From NCBI GenBank assembly GCA_963663775.1, contig OY760624.1, forward strand, positions 62,001 through 126,000: a stretch of DNA of 64,000 nt, in the 5' to 3' direction. Each line of letters starts with the position of its first letter. The stretch's first letter is position 1. This document shows, piece by piece, positions 10,442 to 19,443 of this stretch. Origin of the DNA: G963663775 sp963663775. GTDB lineage: Bacteria > Bacillota > Clostridia > Oscillospirales > Butyricicoccaceae. The position numbers and the translations under genes were made by a program. The notes under the pieces were generated by a model. That model saw nothing but the letters and a program-made list of their open reading frames with translations, did no database searches and was not told the DNA's origin.

Positions 10442-10527
10442 TATGCCCGTGTCGCATTCAAGTCAATCAGATATTCTTCTACAAACCTTTGCTGTTTCGC
10501 TGTAAGCTTTGCCAAACCACTCACCAC
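10437..10527 (-). pseudogene. Phage terminase small subunit, N-terminal stub
   Basis: About 30 codons starting at GTG 10527 or 10524 read LAKLTAKQQRFVEEYLIDL followed by NATRAY, the typical N-terminus of TerS (terminase_2 family), which binds DNA for phage packaging. GGAAAG lies just upstream. The frame runs into the IS110 fragment at about 10437. The prophage at 47-59 kb has terL but no visible terS; whether this stub came from it is unknown. Confidence 0.65.
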
Positions 10528-10610
10528 CTTTCCGGCATAACAAAAGCACCTACGTTTCCGCAGATGCTTAGAATTATTAGAATATTTTTGAATTATTTTC
10601 TTTATGTCTA

Positions 10611-10639
10611 TTGAAAACCACGTATTTGCGTGGTATAAT
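10611..10639 (+). promoter_or_regulatory. Strong sigma-A-type promoter with dyad in spacer
   Basis: TTGAAA (10611-10616) and TATAAT (10634-10639) are spaced by 17 bases. The spacer holds the dyad CCACG-N6-CGTGG, a possible repressor site. It drives the three small genes that follow. Confidence 0.75.
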
Positions 10640-10670
10640 AAATACATACTAAAAGGGAGGAGGAAAGCCA

Positions 10671-10784
10671 TTGAGTACTAGTGATTGGCTGGTTGTTTGG
10701 TCAAATGCGATAGCAACTATTGCACTGATACATACAATCAGAAATGACAAAACCGCCCAACGCAAGCATCGTAAGAAGCGGTAA
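10671..10784 (+). CDS. 37-residue membrane peptide with basic tail
   Basis: TTG at 10671 follows GGGAGGAGG by 7 bases and opens a 37-residue ORF. It has one hydrophobic stretch (WLVVWSNAIATIALI) and then a strongly basic tail (HRKKR). The shape resembles type I toxin or holin-like peptides, but no antisense promoter was found here, so the role is unknown. A 17-spaced consensus promoter lies 32 bases upstream. Confidence 0.55.
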   Translation: MSTSDWLVVWSNAIATIALIHTIRNDKTAQRKHRKKR

Positions 10785-10849
10785 AGTCAATAGGAAACGG
10801 GGCGAGAAATCACCTCCTACTACCTACAATCCTAGTATAGGCGAATGAT

Positions 10850-11002
10850 ATGAGAAAGTCAACTTTAATATGCTTAGTCCTATTTGCAGTTTGTGTATCG
10901 CTGACACGCATAACCACCGGATATGTTTCGTTGTTGCTTGCCGCCCTTGCTTTTGCAGCTTCTATCACCAGTCTGGTTCTCGCTCTAAGAAGGAGGAAAT
11001 AG
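10850..11002 (+). CDS. 50-residue membrane protein, unrecognised
   Basis: ATG 10850 opens 50 codons with two hydrophobic segments (TLICLVLFAVCVSL and a long GYVSLLLAALAFAAS stretch) and a short RRRK end. The upstream ribosome site is weak. The gene ends 3 bases before the next start, and its last codons contain that gene's ribosome site (AAGGAGG). The arrangement suggests cotranslation with the HTH protein. Family not recognised. Confidence 0.5.
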   Translation: MRKSTLICLVLFAVCVSLTRITTGYVSLLLAALAFAASITSLVLALRRRK

Positions 11003-11005
11003 CCA

Positions 11006-11203
11006 ATGCTTATGCTAAAGCAACTACGCACAGACCGTGGCATCTCTCAAGCGCAGCTTTCTGAAGCTTCCAGCGTTCCAAAACGCACCATTGAGGACAT
11101 TGAACGCCGTGGAGATTGCCGTATTTCTACGGCACGCACCCTTTGCGATGCGTTAGGCTGCACGCTTGATGAATTCTATACGACAGACAAAGCCGGGGAA
11201 TAA
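11006..11203 (+). CDS. Small XRE-type helix-turn-helix regulator
   Basis: A 65-residue Cro/C1-type HTH protein. LRTDRGISQAQLSEAS and VPKRTIEDIERR form the DNA-binding helices, and CRISTARTLCDALGC closes the fold. AAGGAGG lies 9 bases upstream of ATG 11006. It is the last gene of a three-gene unit and likely regulates its promoter at 10611 (inference). A terminator overlaps the stop. Confidence 0.82.
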   Translation: MLMLKQLRTDRGISQAQLSEASSVPKRTIEDIERRGDCRISTARTLCDALGCTLDEFYTTDKAGE

Positions 11204-11220
11204 TCCTCGGCTTTTGCCAT
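11189..11220 (+). terminator. Rho-independent terminator
   Basis: AAAGCCGGGGA (11189-11199) pairs with TCCTCGGCTTT (11204-11214) around a 4-base loop and runs into a short T stretch. It overlaps the stop codon of the HTH gene. Confidence 0.8.
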
Positions 11221-11255
11221 CCCATGAAAATATGACATTGTTTAAATTCCGTATA

Positions 11256-11657
11256 TTATCCATTGGGGTAGACATCCTGATTTGTATCTTCGACCAACAA
11301 TCTTAGCAACAAATTCAACACTCTAAAAGTGGTAACAGTAAAATACATAAGAAAAAGCACCGCACACCATCCTAGTTTTAATGGGAACGCAACTGAAATG
11401 CTTTCTAATTCTTTCGCAAAATACATGAAAACTGTGCATATCGATAAGACCAATCCAGCTAAGATATTGTTTCTGATAATTCTAGAGAAGATTTTTTGCG
11501 GTACTCTTCTAAAAAACATTTCTACTAAATCGGATTCTTTTTTCATTCCCATAATAGTTGGTAATAGAACACCTGTAAATCCTAATATCAGCGTAGAAAA
11601 TGTTAAGATTCCTGTAAGCGCATCCGATAGTGATTCCGATGATATAATTAACTTCAT
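11256..11657 (-). CDS. Hypothetical membrane protein (133 residues)
   Basis: A 133-residue protein with an N-terminal hydrophobic segment (ALTGILTFSTLILGF) and two later ones (NILAGLVLSICTVFMYF; LGWCAVLFLMYFTVTTF), suggesting three to four membrane spans. No family recognised. ATG 11657 lies inside the overlapping gene at 11509-11814; the ribosome site is poor, so it may depend on coupled translation. Intact frame. Confidence 0.5.
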   Translation of the reverse strand: MKLIISSESLSDALTGILTFSTLILGFTGVLLPTIMGMKKESDLVEMFFRRVPQKIFSRIIRNNILAGLVLSICTVFMYFAKELESISVAFPLKLGWCAVLFLMYFTVTTFRVLNLLLRLLVEDTNQDVYPNG

Positions 11658-11814
11658 TAGGTGCTTTCACTGTTCGCACATGGTTGGTGTTCTTGTGCAG
11701 CACAATCATTTTTCCGTCCTTGTCCTGCCGAACGACAAGCCAGTTATCCGGACTCAACCCAACTTGACCAAGCCGAATTTTCTGCTTGCATGTGGGTTTC
11801 TTTCCACGTCTCAT
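11509..11814 (-). CDS. DUF6906-like small protein with out-of-frame tail
   Basis: The first 52 residues (MRRGKKPTCKQKIRLGQVG, then LSPDNWLVV, ending around HVRTVKAP) match the short basic DUF6906 pattern seen in clostridial phages and mobile elements; the function is unknown. Proteins of this type are usually about 50-60 residues. Here the frame runs 49 residues further, through the region that encodes the membrane protein in another frame, so a small indel near 11655 has probably removed the normal stop. GAGG lies near ATG 11814. Confidence 0.6.
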   Translation of the reverse strand: MRRGKKPTCKQKIRLGQVGLSPDNWLVVRQDKDGKMIVLHKNTNHVRTVKAPNEVNYIIGITIGCAYRNLNIFYADIRIYRCSITNYYGNEKRIRFSRNVF

Positions 11815-11869
11815 AGAAGTACCTCATATGTCTTCTTCGCTCCTCCTATGCTATAATGTAAACAAGGAG

Positions 11870-12262
11870 CAGCTTAAGGGCAATATCACACAATGACCCG
11901 TCGGGAGCGTCACAGTTGGGTCGGGTAGCAAGGCAATTCAAAGACAAAAGAGCAGGTAGTCAGTCAAAATTTCACCATCAGAGCACAGACTCGGCAAAGG
12001 AGCATCGCTGACACCCATCTGCGGGCAGGCAGGACGAAGGAATTTAGGGCAATGACCCTGTTAGACATGGGAGGTTTGCTGCCGCAGGAATAGTGGGTTA
12101 CCATGGCCAAAATATTGCGAAAACAAGCGACGCTTTGATTGTCATGCCCATTTTTCCTGATTTGGCGCACTGGATGCAGTGCTGCTTCGCAATCGCTCTT
12201 TTGAAATTGGCGTAATTCTATGAAAACAAGAGATATTTGAAGAAAAACGTATTTTATTATAG
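11870..12262 (+). mobile_element. 393-bp internally deleted IS110 derivative (MITE-like)
   Basis: The left end (AAGGAGCA...) joins directly to the transposase stop region and the full 3' noncoding end found in the 1781-bp copies. The junction shares AGCA, so deletion by microhomology is likely. GGAG stands at both sides (11866-11869 and 12263-12266), as in intact copies. It encodes no protein but retains both ends, so it could be mobilised in trans by the intact transposases. Confidence 0.85.
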
Positions 12263-12274
12263 GGAGGTGGTTTT

Positions 12275-12720
12275 ATGTTGCATCCTCATATCTGCATAAT
12301 CATAGCAATTCCTATGGTTATGCAGATACTCGGATGGAGCAAAAGCTTGATGCCATTCAAACTCAAGACAAAGATGCATTGAAAGCTATGTTTTCACAAA
12401 AAGCCTTAGCCGAAGCAGACGATATTGATGAAAATATAGATTACTGATTCAGCTTTTTCCAAGGAAAAGTTGAATCATGGGAGCGTGATCAACATGGAAT
12501 TGACAAAGCAGCAGATGGTGGTAAAAAAATACAATAACAGAAGACTTGGTATACTGTCATGACTGATAAAGGTTCATACAAATTCTTTTTTCTGGATTAT
12601 TCAGCAGACACTAAGACCCCAGATAATTCTGGATTGTATACATTGCAAGTGATTAAAGCCGAAGATGAAGAAACGCAGCTCAATTATTGTATATATATGG
12701 ATATTTCAAGGGGTTTATAA
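12275..12720 (+). pseudogene. DUF5104 family lipoprotein remnant
   Basis: Pieces in different frames read MEQKLDAIQTQDKDALKAMF, then FFQGKVESWERD, then WYTVMTDKGSYKFFFLDY, and VIKAEDEETQLNY, the order of clostridial DUF5104 proteins (secreted lipoproteins of unknown function). Stops at about 12445 and further shifts break it, and no lipobox remains in frame. Its start region has been separated from its promoter (TATAAT near 11852) by the 393-bp IS110 derivative, which sits exactly in its ribosome site. Confidence 0.7.
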
Positions 12721-13079
12721 ACCCTCTTAATAATGGAAAGTAGCCGTCTTGGGAAAAGTCTAACCTAAGACGGCTGCTCCTATCCGATATTATCACCGTC
12801 TGTGTTCTGAGTGATAGTGAAAATGTGGAAATCACATTGCAGTATGACCTGTACAATGCTAATGGTAACGTGGTATAATTAACCAATGGCGTAGGATGTG
12901 ATAAAATCGTTGTGCAGAAGATACAAGGCTTTCTAGTGCGATGAAAAATATTTGGTCTCTAATTTGGTGCTTGTACTTGAAGTGCATATTATCCATAAGA
13001 TTGACCGCTCAGAAATTCATTTGAACTGCGCATTGTGTTTACACTCTACCCGAAATAAGTAATACCAAGGAGATTATAT
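12721..13079. other. Gene-free stretch
   Basis: About 360 bases with no supported gene, RNA or clear hairpin terminator. A stretch near 12840 (CAGTATGACCTGTACAATGC) may be coding debris. The ribosome site AAGGAG for the next gene is at the right end. Confidence 0.5.
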
Positions 13080-13712
13080 ATGCAATATGGACCAAACCCT
13101 AATGCAATCTATCCGAATGAGTCGATTAAAAGTATATGCTATATCAAAAATGTTGTAGCGAACCCTAATATTATTATTGGTGATTATACATATTATAACG
13201 ATTTTAATGGTGCTGAAAAATTCGAAGAACATGTTACACATCATTATGATTTCATTGGAGACAAGCTTATAATCGGAAAATTTTGCGCTATTGCACAGGG
13301 AATTGAATTTGTAATGAATGGCGCAAATCACCGAATGTGTAGCATCACGACATATCCATTTAACATTATGGGGAATGGTTGGGAAAAAGCAACTATGACA
13401 TTAGCTGAGTTGCCGCTAAAAGGTGACACTATCATCGGTAATGATGTATGGATTGGTCAAAATGTAACCATCATGCCAGGTGTGCATATTGGAAATGGCG
13501 CAATCATTGCAGCAAATTCCGTAGTAGCAAAAGATATTCCAGACTATCATATTGCGGGGGGAAATCCTTGCAATATCATAAAAAAGCGATTTGAGGATGA
13601 TCTTATTGATTATCTTCTCGCTATAAAATGGTGGGATTGGTCTGCTCAAAAAATTTTTGATAATTTAGATGCTTTATGTTCAGGAGATCTCACAAAAATT
13701 AAGAAAATTTAA
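13080..13712 (+). CDS. Vat/CatB-type xenobiotic O-acetyltransferase
   Basis: A 210-residue left-handed beta-helix (hexapeptide repeat) acetyltransferase. The Vat-family landmarks are present: GDKLIIGKFCAIAQG, MNGANHRM with the catalytic-type His84, LPLKGDTIIGNDVWIGQNV, IMPGVHIGNGAIIAANSVV and GGNPCNIIKKRF. Vat enzymes acetylate streptogramin A antibiotics with acetyl-CoA; relatives (CatB) act on chloramphenicol. The pattern is closer to Vat than CatB by my reading, but resistance is not proven. AAGGAG precedes ATG 13080. It stands alone between debris, as expected of acquired cargo. Confidence 0.85.
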   Translation: MQYGPNPNAIYPNESIKSICYIKNVVANPNIIIGDYTYYNDFNGAEKFEEHVTHHYDFIGDKLIIGKFCAIAQGIEFVMNGANHRMCSITTYPFNIMGNGWEKATMTLAELPLKGDTIIGNDVWIGQNVTIMPGVHIGNGAIIAANSVVAKDIPDYHIAGGNPCNIIKKRFEDDLIDYLLAIKWWDWSAQKIFDNLDALCSGDLTKIKKI

Positions 13713-13934
13713 TAAATCATCAGAAACAACTTACACACGATCGGTTGATTTGAACTGCTCAGTTTGAGTAGAGTAAAGTGAGAACGAATTTGTCATTAAA
13801 AGCATGTATAATACAGAAAATAGAGGTTTGTACGAATACTGAGAAGTTCGAAAAAAGGAATATAAACCCACATTGTGAGATGTTTTTATCAAAATACAGA
13901 TAAGGAAAAATATAAGCGTGAAAGGAGCAGAAAT

Positions 13935-14684
13935 ATGAAAATCACAGCAATAAAACTGTATCAAAATGGAGAAATGCAGGAATCATTTGCATTAGGTGGC
14001 TCTAAAGATGCGGTTGAGATCAGAGAGGATAAAAGTTATCCATCTAGTTTACAAAATTACGTTGTTGATATCGGAACAGAGATCCTTTTAGTGGATACTG
14101 GGCTGCCAGTGGAGACACCAGAATTTGCAAAAACCTCTGATGCGCCACTTTATATTGGAGAGAAAATCGATGATTTCCCAACAGCCCTGAAGAAGGCAGG
14201 CTATAGAATTGAGGATATTGATAAAATTATCTTAACACATAAGCATGCTGATCATTCTGGAGAGCTACGAATGTTCCCACATGCAAAGATTTATGTTTCG
14301 GAAACTGAGGCTGATGCGTTGGGACTGACTGGCGAAAATATTGTTCGTGTTCGCTTCGAAAACGGTCCATATAAAAACTTTTCTGCCAGCGAGAAAGTGG
14401 CCGATGGTGTCTATATGTTGCCAGCTCCCGGGCACACCACTGGAAATTCGATTGTCGTAGTGGAAGATGAATCATTGCACTATATGATTCATGGAGATAT
14501 TACTTATACAGATGAAGCATTACGACAGAATGCTCTGTCTATTATATTTGAGAACAGAGAGCTCGCAAAACATAGCCTTGAACAGGTACGGAAATTCGTT
14601 CAAGAACAAAATACGGTATATCTTTCGACACATACACCGGAAGCACTCAATGCACTGACGAAGAAGCAGATTATGCAACTATAG
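13935..14684 (+). CDS. MBL-fold metallohydrolase (N-acyl homoserine lactonase-like)
   Basis: A 249-residue metallo-beta-lactamase-fold hydrolase. LTHKHADHSGEL carries the HxHxDH zinc site, LPAPGHTTGNS the next His, MIHGDITYTD the bridging Asp, and LSTHTPEAL a C-terminal His. The order resembles AiiA/AttM lactonase-like MBL proteins; the substrate is unknown. ATG 13935 is preferred because AAAGGAG lies 6 bases upstream; an upstream in-frame extension lacks such a site. Intact and monocistronic. Confidence 0.82.
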   Translation: MKITAIKLYQNGEMQESFALGGSKDAVEIREDKSYPSSLQNYVVDIGTEILLVDTGLPVETPEFAKTSDAPLYIGEKIDDFPTALKKAGYRIEDIDKIILTHKHADHSGELRMFPHAKIYVSETEADALGLTGENIVRVRFENGPYKNFSASEKVADGVYMLPAPGHTTGNSIVVVEDESLHYMIHGDITYTDEALRQNALSIIFENRELAKHSLEQVRKFVQEQNTVYLSTHTPEALNALTKKQIMQL

Positions 14685-14802
14685 TTTTTTTGAAAGAAAC
14701 TTCGTTTGGCTCAATGATATCAGTTGGTTGTGAAGAAATAATTAAACTGGACTTAAGCGCTCGAGTAAAATTATCAAAAAACCTCTGGATGTTTTCTAAG
14801 GT

Positions 14803-14853
14803 GGATATCATGCGTATTTTGCCGACTTGGACGGCTATTATCAGGAAGTTTGA
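14803..14853 (+). pseudogene. VOC/glyoxalase-family C-terminal stub
   Basis: Seventeen codons read GYHAYFADLDGYYQEV and stop. This is the usual C-terminal metal-site strand of VOC-superfamily proteins (G-Y-H-x-Y-F-x-D-x-D-G-Y). The rest of the gene is not visible upstream. The surrounding 14685-15105 otherwise holds no supported gene. Confidence 0.55.
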
Positions 14854-15105
14854 TTAGGGTTCAGATTGATTTTAAGTTCGATGATAATGGTATGTTAGTA
14901 TTGTAAAAGTCAAATTCCAGTTTACAATTCTCATTAGCTCTGATATCATATCAACTTCGCAAAATGTTTACTACATTATTAGGAATATACAGCTGATTAT
15001 TTATATAATCTGGCAGGAAAATAAATCTTAGTATATAAACTTCAGTTTTTAACTTGCAAGGACACAAGCCTGTTTGAAATTGTACAAAAACATTTTATAA
15101 CGCTA

Positions 15106-15136
15106 TTGACCCTCACGGAATGTCATAGAGTATAGT
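15106..15136 (+). promoter_or_regulatory. MerR-type promoter with 19-bp spacer
   Basis: TTGACC (15106-15111) and TATAGT (15131-15136) are spaced by 19 bases, the long spacing typical of promoters activated by MerR regulators, with CCTCACG...GTCATAGAG across the spacer. It lies just upstream of the merR-like gene, which suggests autoregulation. Confidence 0.65.
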
Positions 15137-15167
15137 TCTTCTTATCAAGAGCAGGGGGTCAGATGGT

Positions 15168-15486
15168 ATGAGAACTGTAAAGGAAGTATCAGAAATCACC
15201 GGTATCAGCGTGCGCATACTTAATTATTATGATGAGATTGGACTGTTTCCCCTCCACAGATAAGAGTGAAGCGGGATACCGGCTTTATGACGATAAAGCT
15301 TTGGAGACTTTACAACAGATACTGTTCTTTCGTGAGTTTGATATTCCCTTGAAAGAAATCAAAGCTGTCATGGAAAACCCATCTCTTGATAGAAATCGGA
15401 TTCTGCGAATGCAGAGAGAAATGCTGCTGGCGAAGAAAGAGCGTATGGAACGCCTAATTGTCAGCATTGATGATATTCAGAAATGA
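15168..15486 (+). pseudogene. MerR-family regulator broken by a one-base frameshift
   Basis: ATG 15168 opens MRTVKEVSEITGISVRILNY, then YDEIGLF, the winged-helix DNA-binding start of MerR proteins. After the C4 run near 15249 the frame must change by one base to continue STDKSEAGYRLYDDKALE, then LQQILFFREFDIPLKEI and the dimerisation helix to 15486. One extra C would explain the break. The C-terminal effector domain is short or missing. An error in the sequence is possible. Confidence 0.78.
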
Positions 15487-15563
15487 GGCAATAGGATGGA
15501 TTTTACATTTTTCACCAAAACAGGAGGTTCATTCGAAACGGGTCAGAGAACCATCTGTTCTAC

Positions 15564-15806
15564 TTGTTTTATCATCTTTTTTACTCGTGTTGCCTGAGAA
15601 TATTGCAATCTGTTGTGAATTTTTTTGTTGACGAAGATTCTAAGACTGAATTTTTGAACACGCTGTCAGCAACGATTGACTATGAAAGTGGAAGCTTTGA
15701 ATTATTTGATAAAAATAGAGATTATAAAAATCAAGTCTCATTTTCAGGGAAAAGAATAAAAGTCTCCAGTCCAATTGACCACAAAATTATCTTTAAACCT
15801 GTGTAG
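15564..15806 (+). CDS. Unrecognised protein fragment
   Basis: An 80-codon frame whose second half (from about VVNFFVDEDSKTEFLN on) has protein-like composition and ends in HKIIFKPV. The first part is poor and there is no good ribosome site, so this is probably the 3' end of a decayed gene. Family not recognised. The following 15807-16079 holds nothing I can support. Confidence 0.3.
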   Translation: MFYHLFYSCCLRILQSVVNFFVDEDSKTEFLNTLSATIDYESGSFELFDKNRDYKNQVSFSGKRIKVSSPIDHKIIFKPV

Positions 15807-16079
15807 TGTGTCTGATAAAAAACTACCAGAAAATCAAGGCATGGATTAGATTCAGCATATACATAAGTGGGGGTCTAGCTGTAATTACAGGACTGCTGCG
15901 AAGGAGCGTTAATATGTATACTTGAAATCATATCCAAGAACAATATCTATGCGCCATTTTGGTATACAAGTGAGCGATAGTTATAAAATTTAAAACTGCG
16001 CAAAATGTTTGTGAAATGCAAAGTAACGTTTGCTAATAAATTATCAACTTCCTATATTACCTGAAAGTGAGAAAACCAC

Positions 16080-16904
16080 ATGAACCGATACCTATTTCCT
16101 CTAGTGATGTGGCTATTGTTTGAAACAATCGCAGTCACTCTCTGGCTGACACTTGGCAATGTTTTTTATCTACTTAATTTTACATACATAGGCACTTGTT
16201 TAGCATTGGGGCTGTTCCTTTATATGAAGAAGCTGAAATATGCCAGAAATATTGTCCAATTTGCGGTCGGCTTATATATGCTCGTGTATCTTGGCATACT
16301 TTCCTGTGAAAACATGCAGTTAGAGGGTTTCTGGTACTATTTATTTGGGGGTGTTTTTGAGGCAGCAGTAATTCATTATGCTGTTGCGAAAGTATTTGGC
16401 CCCCTGTTGTTTGGCCGTGGCTGGTGCGGCTATGCCTGCTGGACAGCAATGATACTTGATTTGATTCCGTATAAGACCGCAGAGAAACCTAGACGGAAAA
16501 TTGGTTTTATTAGATATATCGTATTTGCAGCATCATTGCTATTCGTTGGATCATTGTTTTTACTCCATGTTCCCAATATGCCGGAGATTATGTTTTGGAG
16601 TTTTATAATCGGCAATTTGTTTTATTATGGAATCGGCATTACGCTTGCATTGGCGTTGCGGGACAATCGTGCTTTTTGCAAATATATCTGTCCTATAACG
16701 GTTTTTCTAAAACCTGCAAGTTATTTTTCTCTGCTAAGAGTAAAAAGTAATAAAGCAAAATGCGTTTCATGCGGAAAGTGCAAGAAAGTATGCCCTATGG
16801 ATGTGGATATGACGGATAATGCAAGAAAACGCATAAATGGAACAGAGTGTATTCTCTGCTTTAAATGTATTGATGAATGCCCTCTAAAAGCACTACATTT
16901 ATAA
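16080..16904 (+). CDS. Membrane-bound 4Fe-4S ferredoxin-type protein (NapH/NosR-like)
   Basis: A 274-residue protein with several transmembrane segments (LVMWLLFETIAVTLWL, a second near 40-60, YMLVYLGIL, VFAASLLFVGSLF, IGNLFYYGIGITLALAL). It has the membrane-ferredoxin cysteine motifs GRGWCGYACW and CKYICPI and two C-terminal 4Fe-4S clusters, CVSCGKCKKVCP and CILCFKCIDECP. NapH/NosR/CcoG-type proteins pass electrons across the membrane. No redox partner is encoded nearby, so its pathway is unknown. The ribosome site before ATG 16080 is weak. Confidence 0.85.
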   Translation: MNRYLFPLVMWLLFETIAVTLWLTLGNVFYLLNFTYIGTCLALGLFLYMKKLKYARNIVQFAVGLYMLVYLGILSCENMQLEGFWYYLFGGVFEAAVIHYAVAKVFGPLLFGRGWCGYACWTAMILDLIPYKTAEKPRRKIGFIRYIVFAASLLFVGSLFLLHVPNMPEIMFWSFIIGNLFYYGIGITLALALRDNRAFCKYICPITVFLKPASYFSLLRVKSNKAKCVSCGKCKKVCPMDVDMTDNARKRINGTECILCFKCIDECPLKALHL

Positions 16905-16998
16905 TTCAGATTTTGAGTAACAATGAGCAATTGCAAGGGCTAAATGTGCTTCGCTTATTGTTTCAACAAAGTTAAATGCCATCATAAAGGGGGAAATA

Positions 16999-17786
16999 AT
17001 GAACGAACATACTCGCATACGCTGTGAACTTTTCATTGAAAATAGAAAACGGATAAAGTCGATATTTCGTTGGGATGGCGGGACTATCCATCTAGCTTGC
17101 GCTGGAATATATATTGCAAAGGATAAAAGAGTGGAGGAAGACACGTTGCAGTCCTGCAAAGATATTCTGAAACAGAAGGTTGGCATGTTCGCTCCTTTTC
17201 GCAGTACCATAAGCTCACCGGTTGCATCTATGTTAGCAGTCAGCGGTAGTCCAGAGCGGACACTGGACAATGGTTTGGTGGTGTATAAATTGCTAAAGAA
17301 GACTTTCTGGAGTTCAATATACCTTCCGCTAGCAGCTATGATCATTGCACAGATGGTTGATCAAAATGAATATGTGCGCATTGCTTCTCGTACCAAGAAT
17401 CTCTATGACCGGATCAAAGAATATCATCCGGTCTTGACCTCCGGCGAAGATAGCACCTTCTGTGCATTGCTAGCACTATCGGATAAGTCTGATGATACCC
17501 TAATCCACGATGCGGAAGCTTGCTATCAAATACTGAAGCAATCCTTTTTTTCGAGCAATGCGGTTCAATCCCTTAGCCATGTGCTTGCTTTGTGTGAGGG
17601 GCAAACTAAAGAAAACTGCGCCTGATGTATGCAGGGCTTCTCATTCAAAAGGATTTAATTCAAAACAGTACGACACAGACAGCAGCGATTAATAGCACAA
17701 TTTCACTAATCGTTGCCCAAGAAGCCGCGATGTTTACTGCTATTGCTGCAAGCTCGGCGGCAGCCAATACAGCAAGTAGTTCATAA
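16999..17786 (+). pseudogene. DUF4003 family protein with internal deletion and frameshift
   Basis: ATG 16999 follows AAAGGGGG and reads 208 residues of DUF4003 (FIENRKRIKSIFRWDGGTIH; MFAPFRSTISSP; KTFWSSIYLPLAAMII; NAVQSLSHVLAL) to a stop at 17625. The family's C-terminal tail follows in another frame from 17625 to 17786 (NSTISLIVAQEAAMFTAI then an Ala/Ser-rich end). The stretch between is far shorter than usual, so part of the gene is missing. Function of DUF4003 is unknown. The N-terminal part may still be translated. Confidence 0.75.
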
Positions 17787-17862
17787 GAAATGTAGCCTGT
17801 TATTGTACAAAGTGAGCGCAAATCTATGGTTTCTGCACTTTGCAGTCTGTTTACAATTTTCT

Positions 17863-18025
17863 ATGGTGTTCAAAATATATAGGAGAAAAATTTGCCTTAT
17901 AGGATGCCATGTGTTTGCATTGTGTGCCTTTATATTTACAATGATATACTTTAGTAAATACTACATTTCCATGTATTATTCTCCTGCCTTTCGTATTTTA
18001 GGGAATCTGTACTTGCTGTCTGAAA
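17863..18025 (+). pseudogene. Membrane protein N-terminal fragment cut by IS5
   Basis: About 54 codons from ATG 17863 read a basic start (VFKIYRRK), a transmembrane helix (ICLIGCHVFALCAFIFTMIY) and a following segment, then enter IS5 sequence at about 18026. No good ribosome site. Family not recognised. Confidence 0.35.
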
Positions 18026-19014
18026 AGAATGATACCGTGGAGTGAATGGATGAGGATGATTCAGCCGTACTATTATAAAGGAGAGTGCGGAAACAAGCCC
18101 TATGACCTTGAGCGCATGCTGCGGATTTATCTGGTGCAGAATTTATATAGCCTATCGGACATGTCAACCATGACAGAGGTGATTGACAGCCGTGCATTTT
18201 CAGAATTTTGCGGCGTGGATTCCAGCAATCAAGTGCCGGACGGAGATACCATAGGTAGATTTCGAGCGCTTCTGGTGGAACATGGTTTGCAGGAAAAGCT
18301 ATTTGAGCAGGTGGTGCAGCTTCTGTCTGACAAGGGATTGATCCTCAAGAAGGGAACAATTGTAGACTCTACGATTATTGCAGCACCGTCATCCACTAAA
18401 AATCGAGATCGAAAGCGGGATCCTGATGCACATCAAGTAAAAAAGGGAAATGCCTGGTATTTTGGATACAAGGCGCATATTGGAGTCGATAAAGAGACCG
18501 GACTTGCACATCGTGTAGAGGTAACCAGCGCAAACGTTCACGATGTAACACAGATGCCAAAGCTACTCACGGGAGAGGAAACGCAGGTCTATGGTGACAG
18601 CGGCTATTTGGGTGCGGAAAAGCGCGAGGATGCCATTACCCACAACAAACAAGGCAAGAAAATCAAATACAAAACCAACCGCAGGCCGTCTCAAAGCAAA
18701 AACCGTCCGACACGCTCTCGTGCGCAGATTAAACGCAGAGAGCATGAAAAGTCTTCTGTTCGGGCAAAAGTAGAACACGTTTTCGGCGTCATCAAAGGAC
18801 TGTTTGGATATCGAAAGACGCGATACCGAGGGCTGCGAAAACAGTGTGCCAAACTGAATCTGCTGTTTGCATTGGCAAACCTGTATCTGGCTGACAAGCG
18901 AGGCTTGCTGGCCTAATTTGGGTTGCCCGTGCGGCAGAAAATCAAAACAGCTATTCTGTTTTGTGATGCACCATGGTGCTCATACTGTTATCGCTCTAAT
19001 TGTACGGTGTTGCC
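18026..19014 (+). mobile_element. IS5-family element, left end missing
   Basis: This copy matches the intact element at 30217-31345 from transposase codon about 31 to the right terminal repeat (CGGTGTTGCC ends at 19014). The left repeat and first 30 codons are absent. Confidence 0.85.
18029..18916 (+). pseudogene. IS5-family transposase, N-terminally truncated
   Basis: 295 codons are nearly identical to the 325-residue transposase at 30270-31247 but lack its first 30 residues (part of the DUF772 N-terminal domain). The DDE residues remain (VDSTIIAAP; YGDSGYLGAEKRE; RAKVEHVFG). The lost start and left terminal repeat make this copy immobile on its own. Confidence 0.85.
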
Positions 19015-19105
19015 CAAGTCTATTATTTTTAGGACACCCCCCTGTATTGCTATTCTGGATTGGATGACGTATACTAAAAACAGCAGTAGGACGGAGGTTG
19101 CATCT

Positions 19106-19443
19106 ATGAAAAACAGAAAAGCAGATCCCATCGAAAAGGCTTTTGAGATGGCAATGAATCACCCCATTAGCAGCAAAGAGATAGCTGCTAATAAAGAAGT
19201 TTTCAAGAATACCAAATGTTTTGGGGATTTGGATATTGCTACACTTCAGCTTACCTTGATGCTCCTTGTTCATTCGAAGAAAACTATCCGGGCGTGGTGA
19301 AAATTCTAGGCGATGAGCCGTTTCAACCTCTTTCGATGAGAGCTAGAGCAGTACAGTTATTTCAAGATTTACAACAACAAGCGAGAGCAATCTATGCAGA
19401 GATTACGGCTGGTGACTTGACCCAAGTTTCGCTTCTGTATTAA
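19106..19443 (+). pseudogene. Unrecognised decayed gene
   Basis: ATG 19106, with GGAGG 10 bases upstream, opens MKNRKADPIEKAFEMAMNHP and on. Around 19215 the protein-like signal moves to another frame (YLDAPCSFEENYPGVVKIL to GDLTQVSLLY, stop 19443). The two halves look like one gene with a frameshift. No family recognised. 19444-19631 carries more debris. Confidence 0.35.
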
